From contig NC_026486.1 of NCBI RefSeq assembly GCF_000328475.2, positions 1 through 64,000 on the forward strand: a stretch of 64,000 bases of DNA, in the 5' to 3' direction. The notes below the pieces were generated by a model, which was given only the letters and a program-made list of their open reading frames with translations, had not been told where the DNA came from and did no database searches. The translations under genes and the position numbers were made by a program. Numbering within the stretch: the stretch's first letter is position 1; each line of letters opens with the position of its first letter. Below, piece after piece: positions 34,301 through 43,547 of the stretch. The stretch comes from Mycosarcoma maydis (Eukaryota > Basidiomycota > Ustilaginomycetes > Ustilaginales).

Positions 34301-35074
34301 GTCGATGGAAGAGTCAGCAGTCGAGAATTTGGCTGGAGTGAGCACTTGAGGTTGCGCCGGATACTGGTGCATCGAGGTAGGCACGGGAGAGTGGGGGTCA
34401 TTGGTAGAAAATTCGAGCGTGGTAGACGAGTCAGGCATCCATACATCGTCAAGGATCGAAACGGAGCGATTTCGTGAGATGGGTGAGGGTGGTGAGACTT
34501 CGGACGAGGAGGAGGGGTAGACGCAGACGACGCCTGATTTGCGAAGGCAGCGTGAGCAGGAAGGTCTCACGGCGTCGCACTTGAGTTTCTTAGACGAGCA
34601 ACGAAGACAGGCGGCCTCGACCCTGGCTAGAGCCGATCTCTGTCGCTTTGTAAGTTTGGAGCTGTTAACATTGAGCATGAGATCGCGACGCGCAGCATGT
34701 AACCTGCGATGACGATGGAGAACATCGCTTCTGCGGAAAAGCTTTCCACAATGATCGCAAGAATAGGAAGCCGTGTCGGTGTGCGAAGCACGGTGGCGAA
34801 GCATGTGTTCGTGTCGCACAAATGTCTTTTGGCAAATGTCGCATTGATGTTTGGGGGAAGCAGCCGAGGAAGCGGTAGCAGCGGTAGCATGATTGAGGGG
34901 ATTGGCAGAAGGATGTTGGTGATGAGACGAGATCATGTGTAATACAGGCTGAGCGTCTGCTGCAGGAGAGGGCGAGCGCGAGGTACCGACCTGGTCATCG
35001 TCATTGTCCTCGGTATCAAAAGGTGACGAATGGAGGCGTCTCCTTTTGTGTGGTGCTGCTACTGCCAAGACCAT
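31391..35074 (-). CDS. very large transcription factor with two C2H2 fingers plus a Zn2Cys6 cluster
   Basis: 1,227 residues from the ATG at 35074 (MVLAVAAPHKRRRL); the 26 upstream in-frame residues look like untranslated leader. Two C2H2 fingers (C78/C81/H94/H98 and C106/C109/H122/H126) are followed by a Zn2Cys6 cluster (C156, C159, C166, C173, C176, C184). The middle (190-640) is Ser/Pro/Gln-rich. From about 640 comes a Fungal_trans (PF04082)-like region with YLQLFFHHCYSYLPAIHQVTF, CAIGAFFSEVPGS and WVAWESGRRTAWSTLVSETE. Such C2H2-plus-Zn2Cys6 regulators are known in fungi and often control carbon or secondary metabolism. Single exon. Its targets may be the adjacent amine-use genes or the aromatic genes to the right; that is inference only. 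Confidence 0.92.
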   Translation of the reverse strand: MVLAVAAPHKRRRLHSSPFDTEDNDDDQVGTSRSPSPAADAQPVLHMISSHHQHPSANPLNHATAATASSAASPKHQCDICQKTFVRHEHMLRHRASHTDTASYSCDHCGKLFRRSDVLHRHRRLHAARRDLMLNVNSSKLTKRQRSALARVEAACLRCSSKKLKCDAVRPSCSRCLRKSGVVCVYPSSSSEVSPPSPISRNRSVSILDDVWMPDSSTTLEFSTNDPHSPVPTSMHQYPAQPQVLTPAKFSTADSSIDSSAHAVRSAQTSQPPYPRSKGSFNADSFPAAMMPASTYFSTNGASSTPSSYHQTASPSVENSIVDNHVIGATPGLIDMIQNTASSLPSTDVIDERMLSDLLGWLDGHKAPDTAHSGQIDWIFGDSPEAPQLLDWSQMQDWANFDLAPLSADAVASNIHQIESMPPHRQQQLAPVHQRDASVDGSAPHHSPLFVLSSAAELIHAPSRTPQTRLQQLAPPRPSAQPQTQTASRPESIDNVHASAGTDSRTIAEGRSRWNSPELADDDTAPSDSTRSDPLGTRRKTDTVPSSDRTSNIELPSNAARNEKSTSGRRAAAIEAWPNRWNPTIKVNSLPSFSFVKASEEHLMAEDMAHVKRVSHAAMLRMAEYLRNAAIDSLEQQRFDDTFATLDAATLNVYLQLFFHHCYSYLPAIHQVTFHPDRCDPRLLAALCAIGAFFSEVPGSRNAGIYLASLVQMSVSRATLSNNALARVTSTFQSILLIYMLWRSVGVPSRQEYAEAFRGTYCTMIRRCRLLEDISPPRLPADVTLEDRWTAWVAWESGRRTAWSTLVSETELSIHWNLPEPFAPDELTGKLPCDDRLWEAPSAIEWAQTAIFLSSASRVFEGEGSLLPQPVHQNDVSNFTWPDNSYQLDVTWVCDVIQRTAQSLPQGRPSSVTEAEREAIARLSPFNRLCVGSAVMLSTHHTMKMVRFCSMLLGDEEQAKERMRRYLAAATDLLSLNQARDARVDLLLHAIQLFELVSPEMLQVLSCRRGVPRMYAARQRISRELNQAKPWKTALIVFHAGQMLRLAKQSLQRAPVECLHIFYAAIALHAVSVLVLQQDALAPPGQIVRIAFNGPARSTAPQAPSTHAGYEATVGQTRAWRAGSSASGASSTSPSSVGGGSPYSTSGTSITGTTPSDGRQSTGLGRKTTFMLESVGNLAHPMAPEKLLSLASKWLRADDGVGVWPIGQSLAKILDLLTTLTPKQAGA

Positions 35075-36097
35075 TGCCGAAGCCACAAATTCGAGATGAG
35101 AGAGGCAGATAGTGAAGAGGCCAAGTTGGACAAGCATAGTCGTGAGTGGCATTCACAGATTCACAAACTGGAAAAGAAAGCTCAAACACGGCTCAGCTAG
35201 CTGTCGTGTAAGGTGAGTTATTCACGATTCATGATTAATCACGAATATTGCAATCCAACCACGGACCATGCCAACACACACGACTTGGCATGTTGTCTCG
35301 TACAGGCTTCAGTCTCCAGGCTAGAGGCTCGTGGCTCATTACTAAGAATGTAGCACAGTCATGACTCACGACTGTTGACTCGGAACGATTCACGATTGTG
35401 ATGTCGTCGTCAGCAGTTGAGCCAAACATGAATGATAGCCAATCGTGAAGCGTGAAGCGTGAATCACGATTGTGCCGCTCGGCCAAAATCCAAAATTACA
35501 AAACACCGAACACCAAACGCAACTTTTTCAGGTACAGTGACGAGTATGTTCGAATTCTTGATTATTCGGAATTATTAATAGGTTATGTATTCTTCATTCG
35601 TGAGTGTGATGAATTTATTCCGTAGTTATTCCGTATTCACTATTTTTGATGGTTGATTTTTGTTTTGTTTTGCACGCTGCTGCCTCCATCCTGACATTTT
35701 AAGAATCACGAATAGAATCGTCGGTGCTTTTGTTCACGTTCGGGCGCTGTATGGACACCCGTGACTTTTACTAACCTAATCGTGAATACATTATTTGCGC
35801 GTGAACCCTTCCCCGCCCCCACCTGGGCCGCGCTGTATTACTTTGAGTCATATGCGGGGCGCCACAGACACTGACAATCGTGAGTCAGGGATGGGAAAAA
35901 CAAACTCTCGGAAACGTACGTGGCAAGTTAAGATCGATCGAGCCCAAGCCCAACCGGGGCCTTCATTGCTATCCATACACGACGAAAGCGAGTGTCTGTG
36001 TGACCAGGGTGAGGTTTTGAGTCCTGTCAACTTTTCATTTCCACTCTAAAGTTCGAAACCAAGACAAACTGGGTACGACGACAAGGGGTCAAGATGA
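35075..36097. other. intergenic, no gene seen; many TCACGA motifs
   Basis: No coding frame. Motif-rich stretches at 35220-35248 and 35441-35474 (AATCGTGAAGCGTGAAGCGTG) are among the densest in the window. Confidence 0.45.
35220..35248. repeat. ATTCACGATT / AATCACGAAT inverted pair
   Basis: ATTCACGATTCATGATTAATCACGAATA, copies facing each other. Confidence 0.75.
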
Positions 36098-37963
36098 TCA
36101 TGCACAAGTGCTCATGTATCGCGTCCAGGCCCAGTGCGAGAGCTTGAAAGCGCCAAAGCTCAGACCAGCGAGTGTGCACGTAAGTGCGCTACCCCAGAAC
36201 AGGAACAACCCCTGCAGGAAAAATACTCGGAGAACAGGAACAGCTACGGCTGGTCTCGAGCGGTTGGCTAGCCGCTTGGTCTTTGACAGATGAATGGCCA
36301 GCGCCCTCTTCATCGCGACCTGTCTCTCTTGCCTCGAACCCCTCGACAGCGCAGACTGAGAAGCAGTCGAGCACGAGGCAATCCCCGAGAGACCCAACGA
36401 CGTGTCCCGAATGGCTGCAAGGTACGTTGTGCTACTCGTCTGGAACAGCTCGAGCGGCCATCGAAGTTGGGACGAATCCGCCGTCTTTGTACGTCTTTCA
36501 AGCGCGTGATGATGGTGGTGCAAAACCGCGCTGCTGAGTACCTGCTTGGGCGCGTAGCTCGAAAAGAGGTTCTCGGGAGCCACATGATTGACCGACAGCG
36601 TTGCAGGCTCCAGCTCTCGAAGCACGTGTTGCACTTCGGCAGAGTCGTACGAATAGATGACCATGTGGCCCTGTTGCAGACCAAGCTCTTGAACAAGGCT
36701 GAATGCGTGCTCGGTGCTGCTCACTCCCACCAGTACCAGCCCTGCCAGCTCCCGGATCTGTGCTACCACCTTGCGGTCGCTGATAGTAGCGCTCACCTTA
36801 GCAGCCCCGCTGGCTTTGACGTCGACCTCGACTAGAGCAATCGGACCTGGACGCTTTTCTGAGGAAAATGGTTTCTGGATACGAGCTGCTCCGCCGCACA
36901 TACCCACCTTGCTGCTTGCCGTTTGTTCTTCCAGAACCATCTCTTCCAGCTGCCTTCCGTCGTCATTCGGCGCAAGAATGGCAGACGAGGTCGCAATCGC
37001 CAAAACCAAAGCGTCGCGAAAGCCGGCATAGGCCTCTTCGTGAACGAAAAGGTACTTGGGAGCTCCCACTCCTCGGCCGAGCCACATAGACGCGCCTTCC
37101 ACCACCTCGGTCGCAACCTCTTTCAGTTTCGATGCAATTGCTTTGGCTGAATAGCTGCCCAAGCCGAGTGTCAGCGAGTTGCTAGCCGCGCTGGCCAGAG
37201 ATGCAGAGATGTACGCAGAGCCTGGTACCGTAACGTGCGTTGCCACATGCGTAGATCCTGGGATTTGCACCTCAAACACCTTCCAAGCCGAGCTGCGCAG
37301 GTCAGCTACGCCATGCTGCAGCTCTGCCATATCCAGCGGATTGACCAAGAACACAGCTGACTTTGGCATCTGAGTCGTCAGCTGCTCCAAAATCACTTTG
37401 TTCAAAGCCGGCAGCGTAGGAGACAGCACGGCGCAGACAACATTACCCGCTGCGATCGCCGAAACGAGTGGAGCGAAGAGATCATCGAACGGTCGCTTGG
37501 GTTGTGCTACAATGAGCACCGCACCCACAGCTCGCGTTACCTTGACAAGCGCGGGGTCACTCTTTCCTTTGACCTCGGTTGTGATTCTCTTGAAGAAGCG
37601 ATCCGGCAAAGCACCGCCGAGAACGTTGGGCCTACACTGAGTTTGCAGAGCACTCGCAACCTGAGAGAGCGTCAAAGAATACTCGAGCTCAAGCTCAGCG
37701 TGTGCTGCTTTGCCATTGAAATCCTGAGAAGCAGCCTCGAGCAGCTGGCTGCGTCTGGTCTCGAAAAATGTCAAGATAGTCTCAACCACCTTGAAGCGGT
37801 AGGCCTGATTGTGAGAGACGCGTTTGTCAATCAGCGCTTCCTCGATATGATCGACGACCTCGTCAAATCGAAAGACCTGAGTAGGCAGTGCAAGTCTGGA
37901 TTCGTTCGATTCTTCCTCGAACAGATCATTCTTGTTGCAACCTCGGAGAAGTTGAGTACTCAT
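36098..37963 (-). CDS. membrane-tailed aldehyde dehydrogenase homologue lacking catalytic residues (pseudoenzyme)
   Basis: 621 residues from an ATG at 37963, no intron. It follows the fatty-aldehyde-dehydrogenase layout: N-terminal helices (30-130), a Rossmann part (APLVSAIAAGNVV at 164-176), a catalytic part, and a C-terminal hydrophobic segment (about 585-612, VFFLQGLFLFWGSALTCTLA) that would anchor it in a membrane as in ALDH3A2-type enzymes. The active-site motifs are eroded. PWNYP is QPKRP (Asn to Lys156), the KPSE Lys is replaced (Val179), the Glu motif ELGG reads LGLG (G267), and the GQ-C-VAP nucleophile position is V299 in GRGVGAPKYLFV. The frame is intact, so it is probably a retained non-catalytic protein rather than a pseudogene. 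Role unknown. Confidence 0.75.
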   Translation of the reverse strand: MSTQLLRGCNKNDLFEEESNESRLALPTQVFRFDEVVDHIEEALIDKRVSHNQAYRFKVVETILTFFETRRSQLLEAASQDFNGKAAHAELELEYSLTLSQVASALQTQCRPNVLGGALPDRFFKRITTEVKGKSDPALVKVTRAVGAVLIVAQPKRPFDDLFAPLVSAIAAGNVVCAVLSPTLPALNKVILEQLTTQMPKSAVFLVNPLDMAELQHGVADLRSSAWKVFEVQIPGSTHVATHVTVPGSAYISASLASAASNSLTLGLGSYSAKAIASKLKEVATEVVEGASMWLGRGVGAPKYLFVHEEAYAGFRDALVLAIATSSAILAPNDDGRQLEEMVLEEQTASSKVGMCGGAARIQKPFSSEKRPGPIALVEVDVKASGAAKVSATISDRKVVAQIRELAGLVLVGVSSTEHAFSLVQELGLQQGHMVIYSYDSAEVQHVLRELEPATLSVNHVAPENLFSSYAPKQVLSSAVLHHHHHALERRTKTADSSQLRWPLELFQTSSTTYLAAIRDTSLGLSGIASCSTASQSALSRGSRQERQVAMKRALAIHLSKTKRLANRSRPAVAVPVLRVFFLQGLFLFWGSALTCTLAGLSFGAFKLSHWAWTRYMSTCA

Positions 37964-38710
37964 CCTTGCCAGTTACAGCGGTGTGGCTGAGACAAGAGTG
38001 GCAGGGTGTCCAAGATGACAATGGTTCAGGAAAGCAGGATTGCAACTGTCTCGTTGATCAACATATTGCAGTGCTTCGAGGTTTTTGACTTGTGTCTGTT
38101 CTCTCCACGTCAGTCAACCTTCCACCTCTGCCGAAAGAGGTTCTGCAATGCCCTTGTAGCCGAACTTTGACTTTGTTGCATTCCCAATTGCCAATCCCCA
38201 CACAGACCACAGTGCAGCCGCGATGAGTGTCACGCCAAGTAGGTACATTCCAAAGCTTTAGAATCAAACATGTCGGCACCAAGTGGGGAGAAAGATGAAA
38301 GCCAGGGCGTTTTCGTGGGGCAAACAAGATGACCCCATTCACGATTCACGATTCACGATTCGTGATTGACACGCACGACGGTTCTCTTCCGGAACTGTGG
38401 AGCCCTCGCGGAAAAGTAAATCGTGCACAGCAGAGCGGAGCGAGTGAGCACCACTACAGCCGGCCATGCATCATACTCATGACTGGTGACTCTTTCGATT
38501 TCCCCACCTGCGAACATTCGTGATTGCGTCTGTTTGAGAAATGACCGACCTTTTGAGGCAAATCTCACCTTGTTAGGATCCGCTCTTCGTCGTCGCTCAT
38601 TCTTTCCATATCTTCATCGAGAAACACCATCTCTCCAGGATTAGCGCAGGCCGCCTTGACGTCTGAAGTCAAATTGCAATCACTTTTTTCAAGCGAGCAG
38701 GGAGGTAAAA
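37964..38710. other. divergent intergenic region, no gene seen
   Basis: Between the ALDH-like gene and the LigB gene. It contains the array at 38337-38369. Confidence 0.45.
38337..38369. repeat. tandem ATTCACG array ending in an inverted copy
   Basis: Three ATTCACG units followed by ATTCGTGATTG. Confidence 0.85.
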
Positions 38711-39698
38711 ATGCCAACAGCCGTCAAATCAACAAGCAACACCACGCCGGTCTTCTTCTTCAGCCATGGTAGTACCATGATGTTGGGTGAGCAGAGCACA
38801 CCTGCAGCCTACTGGGAACAGATGGGTCGTGGGGCAATGCGACGCGGCATCAAGCGTGTCATCATGATGGGAGCCCACTGGGAATCACCCACCGACGAGA
38901 TTCTCGTCGCCGCTAACCCTACCAACCCCAAGAAGCAACCTGTAGCATGGGTTGAGCCCTCTCGCTACGTTGACTACAAAATCAACAGCTCTCCTAAGCT
39001 CGCGGACGCTGTCGTCACGCGCTTGCGACAGAATGGCATCAAGTCGAAACTCGATCCCGAACTCGAATGGATCCACGATACTTTTATCGTCCTCTGCTGG
39101 ATGTTTCCTGCTACCACTGAGCATCCTCAAGGCCAGTGTCCCGAGGTCACCGTCATATCAGGTCTCTCGGTATACAATGCCCCTCTGATCGTCGATGTCG
39201 GGAAAGCTCTGCGAGCATTCCGCGAACAAGACACCCTCATCATTGGCACGGGCGGTACTGTTCACAACCTTTACCGAAACAATTGGAAGCAAGTCACGCT
39301 TTTCCGCGACAACTTTGCCCAGCAACTGCCACCTGCTAAGTGGGCGCTTGACTTCAGGACCGAGGTTGAAGATGCTATCGTCAAGAACTCACGGCCGGCG
39401 CTTGGCAAAGCAGTCCTGAGGCTGATGCGACATCCGCTCTACCGAGATGCACACGCAACAGACGACCATTATGCTCCTCTCTTGTTCGTAGCAGGCGCAG
39501 CTGGGTCGCCGAAGGACAAGGGAAAGAAGAACAAGATCACCGGAGAATGCTGGGAACTTCAAAATATGTGCAATTCTCGTAAGCACCTTTTCAACATTCA
39601 CGATTGTCAGCAGGCCAATCACGAATCTCTAGACACACAAACTGACACCCTTGCCTCTCCCCGGAATCCACACAGAATTCCAGTTCGGCAGTTGGTAG
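38711..39698 (+). CDS. LigB/DODA-type class III extradiol ring-cleavage dioxygenase
   Basis: Two exons, 38711-39578 and 39676-39698, with a 97-base intron (GTAAGC...CACAG; likely branch site ACTGAC at about 39641). The join gives 296 residues ending CNSQFQFGSW, the family's usual C-terminus; reading through the intron would give an unrelated tail. These iron(II) enzymes open catechol-type rings; the DODA subgroup acts on DOPA or similar small catechols. Likely metal ligands are the His of SHGSTMML (residue ~20) and MGAHWESP, with further His in WIHDTF and GGTVHNLYRNNW. No signal peptide, so cytosolic. The second exon codes only seven residues, and the intron carries two copies of the dispersed TCACGA motif. 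Neighbouring hydroxylase and fumarylacetoacetase genes suggest an aromatic breakdown set. Confidence 0.9.
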
Positions 39699-39954
39699 CC
39701 AGCAAAAATTTGCGACGTTGAGCTGTTCATTCCAGTTTCGCCCCAGTCTTGTACATGCTTTCTCGTCTTGCAATGAATCCGTAGCCTCGTATGTCTGAGA
39801 CGCTTCTCATTCCTATATTTTATAAGCTTCTGTAGCCCATGATGCCCCCGTTTCTGCAACCTGTCTGTATCGCTGGTCGATGCCAAGAAAAATGGGAAGG
39901 ACAAGATCGAATAGTATTGAGAAAGGAAAGAGCGTGTCAGGAATTTCAGAGGCC

Positions 39955-40665
39955 TCAAAGTTCGTGAGGTGCCTGGTAACGGAAGAGTCGATCGACGCTC
40001 TCAATCTTGCCGACAGTACGTCTGGAAAACTAGATTTAGACAGATTATGAAGGTTTCAATGCGGTCAGATCCAGTCGAAAAGAGTCGCATCTAGTTTGAA
40101 CAGCGAAGAAGCCTACCTGAAGAGCGTGTTAGCCAGACCGATAGCCTGAACGCCAAGACCAATCATGGTGATGGTAAAGAGGGTCTCAGGTACTGTGTTG
40201 GCCCAAGGTCGGCGGCTATGATCGAGGTGGGTATCAATGGGTCTGTAAGCGGGTGTACCACGCTGCTCTGGCCAGTTGGCTGCGTGGACGACAAGTATGG
40301 GAGTTAGCACATCCGTTTTTGATCGCAATTGTCTTCGACTTTTCAAGCTCATCAGGGTTGGTCCAATCAGAGCTGACTTCTCCTCCTGGTACACTGTGAG
40401 AAGGCGGTGGAGAAGTCCAGATACCGGCGGCAGGCGCACGTGGGGCCGAAGAGCTGCTGTAGGTGGATGCACTGGTGCTGTTTCTGGTGCTCGAAATGTG
40501 TGCAGCATGATGGTCGATCAACCGAGCGTGGTCCCGAATCTCGAGCAGTGACGTGCGACCAGGCCGACCACCCAACGTATTGGAAGTGCTTGTGAGCAGC
40601 GTGGTCGCCATGGTCGTCGTAGTCGATGTTGGAGCTACCATCCTTGGTGCTACTGCTGCTTCCAT
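39955..40665 (-). CDS. small membrane protein, three exons, function unknown (166 aa)
   Basis: Built from three minus-strand exons, 40395-40665, 40117-40279 and 39955-40021, with introns starting GTGTAC (acceptor CCACGCAG, branch GCTAACT) and GTAGGC (acceptor TTTCCAG). The phases agree and give 166 residues. The N-terminal 90 residues are Ser/Thr/Ala-rich; MATTLLTS at residue 19 is an alternative start and the leader could be mitochondrial. The second half is NWPEQRGTPAYRP..., then one membrane helix (VPETLFTITMIGLGVQAIGLA) and a charged tail RRTVGKIESVDRLFRYQ. The layout recalls small single-pass mitochondrial or ER proteins, but I do not recognise it. Convergent with the dioxygenase gene. 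The exact first splice site is the weakest part. Confidence 0.5.
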
Positions 40666-41313
40666 GTTACTTGCTCTCCTTGCTTGTATCTGTCGTTATT
40701 TCGCAGCGGTGGTGGTTATCAACAACGGGGCTGGGTGTACACGGCTGGCCCAAATGAGGTCTAACTCTCCCAGGCTAGAAAGTCCGTGGACCAACCTTCT
40801 CCCGCGCTCGAATGTAACGAGGGCTCCGGCATCCTATAGGAACTTCTGCCCTGTAGGCCCTCTGTTAATCTTCCCCACAAGGTGAAAGATCGGTCAAGGT
40901 GGAATCATTCTTCAGCACGACCAGCATTCAGGTACTGCCGCGGTGTTCGACACCGCGATTCACCATTAGAATGATTATTATCGCCCCAAGGACAGCGCGA
41001 AATACATGTGGCATTTCGGGAGCCGAAGTGGGGGGAACATGGCCAGTCGCACCTATGCTACAATCCTATTATAGTGCAGAAGACTCACACTTACGACTGC
41101 TACTGGCGCTGCCAAAGTGGGCAACAATCTTTAAGCACGTACATTTGATGGGGTGTACTGATTGCTCTCGATTGCGAAGCCTTCCATCGAAGATAATCAA
41201 TGTCCATAAGTTTGTCTTCAACGAGATCGTGCACCTTCTTTGCCACCCTTCACCACCATTGTAGTCCTCTTTGCTTGTGGTCCCATCCTTCAATCCAAGA
41301 ATAGCAAAGCCTT
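40666..41313. other. divergent region, probably holds the first exon of the CocE-type hydrolase
   Basis: No long frame. Because the hydrolase frame has no in-frame ATG at its 5' end, a short upstream coding exon is expected here, but I could not place it. Confidence 0.35.
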
Positions 41314-41318
41314 TTGCA

Positions 41319-43299
41319 GTATGTCGCAAGCTGGAGCTCGACTTCTTGCCCACAGGTCGGCGCACCTGCCTACTTCTATCACTCCTGGAGCAAATGCCAT
41401 CAAGTCCACTCGAGAGGTGCTCGGCCCCCCTTTTACGACCGCAACGTCGACATTGTCATCCCTCGTCTCGAAGGCAAAAATGACGTTTGCCGTTGCGATG
41501 TTTTTCGTCCGAAGGACACAGAAGAAGGAAAAAAGTATCCTGTCCTCATTACATCTGGTCCTTACGGAAAGGACATTGCCTATTCTGACTTCTATCCAGA
41601 GTCCTTTGAAGAGCTGCCCGACGAACAGAAGTCGGTGCTTTCCTCGTGGGAGGTGCCTGAGCCTACCTTCTGGACCCTTCATGGCTTCATCGTTGTTCGT
41701 GTAGATGAGCAGGGCACAGGTCAGTCTCCAGGCTTCCTCGACACCATGTCCGACCAGACAGCTAACAACTTCTTCCACTCGATCGAATGGGCTGCGTCCC
41801 AGTCGTGGTCCTCTGGCAAGGTTGGTCTACTCGGTATCTCGTACTACGCCGGAAGTCAGTGGCGAGTGGCGGCTCGTAAGCCCAAGGGCCTTGCTGCGAT
41901 GATTCCGTGGGAAGGTATGTCAGATTATTATCGCGACCGCGTCCGCAAGGGCGGTATCTATGGTGACGGTTTCGTCACTATGTGGCAAAACTACCAGATC
42001 AATTCGAATCAGTACGGTCGTGCTGCTGCACCACCTCCCAAAAAGACTTGGGGACCCGGTCGAAATACCAAAGTCCCTAGCATCGAGGGTATCCTCACTC
42101 CCGAACAGCTTAAGGAGAATCGCACTGATCAGACCGTGGACAACGCCGAGAATTTTTACCTCGACCAGGAGTACTACTCTATGCGAGAATTGGACCTTGC
42201 CGATATTGAGACACCTATGCTCAGCGTCGGCAATTGGGGCGGTATCGCACTCCATCTTCGAGGCAACGTAGCAGGATACCTCGGAGCAGCATCCAAAAAC
42301 AAGTGGCTTTGGCTCATCACTGGTCGTCACGATCTTCCTTTCTACCTGCCCGAGCGTGTTGAACTGCAAAAATCCTTCCTCAACGCCTTCCTTCACGGCA
42401 AAGACGATCGCGGCTGGCTCAAGGGTCCCAACGCCGAACAAGGTGTTCCAGCAGTCAGCTACGCTGTTCGCAAAGGTTCTCCCAAGTTCAACTCGATCGA
42501 CGGTGATCGCTCCTTCCCCGAAAAGAGCACTACTGCCTGGCCCTTGCCCAATACTGAATACACACCCTTCTTCCTCTCTGCCGATCACCAGCTCAAGAGG
42601 GACCACCAACAAGCGGCAAAAGCGCTCAATGGTGTCGCTGGTGTGGAGGGTGATAAATCAAACCTGGCAGAACAGGTGTGTTACAAGGGCTTTGATGGTG
42701 AGAGTGTCAAGTTCGATCACAAGGTCGAGGATTGCGAGCTCGAGATCACTGGTCACCCTCACCTTCGTCTCCTCATGAGCGTCACTGCCGATCCTCAAGC
42801 AGAATCGATTCCAAGTGAAGCTGACATATTTGTCACACTTCGACACCTCGATGCGGAAGGCAAAGAAATCTACTACACTGGCACTGCAGGTGACCCATGC
42901 CCTATCGTGAAGGGCTGGCTCCGCGCATCAGTTCGCAAAGTGGACCAAGCCAAGAGCACTGAGCTCGTACCGCATCGCAACTACCTCAGCACCGAAGTGG
43001 CGCCCATCGAAGCAGGCAAAGTGTACGCGATGGATGTCGAGATCTGGCCCACCAACGTCGTCATCCCTGTCGGACACACTTTGCAGCTCGAGACTGGCCC
43101 ACAAGACCAGCAGGGTGGCGGTGTCTTTACTCACACTCACCCTAAGGATCGAGTAAAGGAGAAGCTTGCTGGAGTCAACACCATCCACACGGGCGCAGTC
43201 CCGGCGGATGAAGTTGACACTCTCGGAATCAGCAAGAAGACACCCGTGCTAGGCAGTGAAGTGCTTGCCAGCTGTCTTGTTCTTCCAATCATTCAGTAA
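41319..43299 (+). CDS. CocE/NonD-family alpha/beta hydrolase (S15 peptidase-like), 5' exon unresolved
   Basis: About 658 residues of open frame matching cocaine-esterase/X-Pro dipeptidyl-peptidase (S15) hydrolases. The start is FYDRNVDIVIPRLEGK and DVFRP (typical of the family's 'induce a prodrug or ester' N-terminus), then YPVLITSGPYG, the GVRVDEQGTGQS-like strand VVRVDEQGTGQSPG, and the nucleophile Ser in GLLGISYYAGSQW. A C-terminal jelly-roll beta-domain follows (about 430-640). The first in-frame ATG is about 145 codons in, within conserved sequence, so translation must begin in an upstream exon. TTTTGCAG at 41311-41318 is a fitting acceptor; CCCACAG about 37 bases on is another. No signal peptide is visible. 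It may hydrolyse an ester or amide feeding the aromatic genes around it; the substrate is unknown. Confidence 0.82.
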
Positions 43300-43547
43300 C
43301 AGCCATGAACCAGATATATTAACAAAGACGAGATTCACGATCTATTTGCCTGTCATTTTGTTGTGTTACGAGCACGATTATCAGATTAAGTGGCATGCTG
43401 TGCTCAAACAGCGCCAGTAGCACGTTCTAGCCTTCGCGCTGACAATTTTGTATCGGTTTCAAGAGCAAACTATCACAGACAAGAGAATAATCGTGAATGA
43501 AAACAAGAGCATATTGGTCTTGATTACAAGAGAGAAGCCAAACTCCT

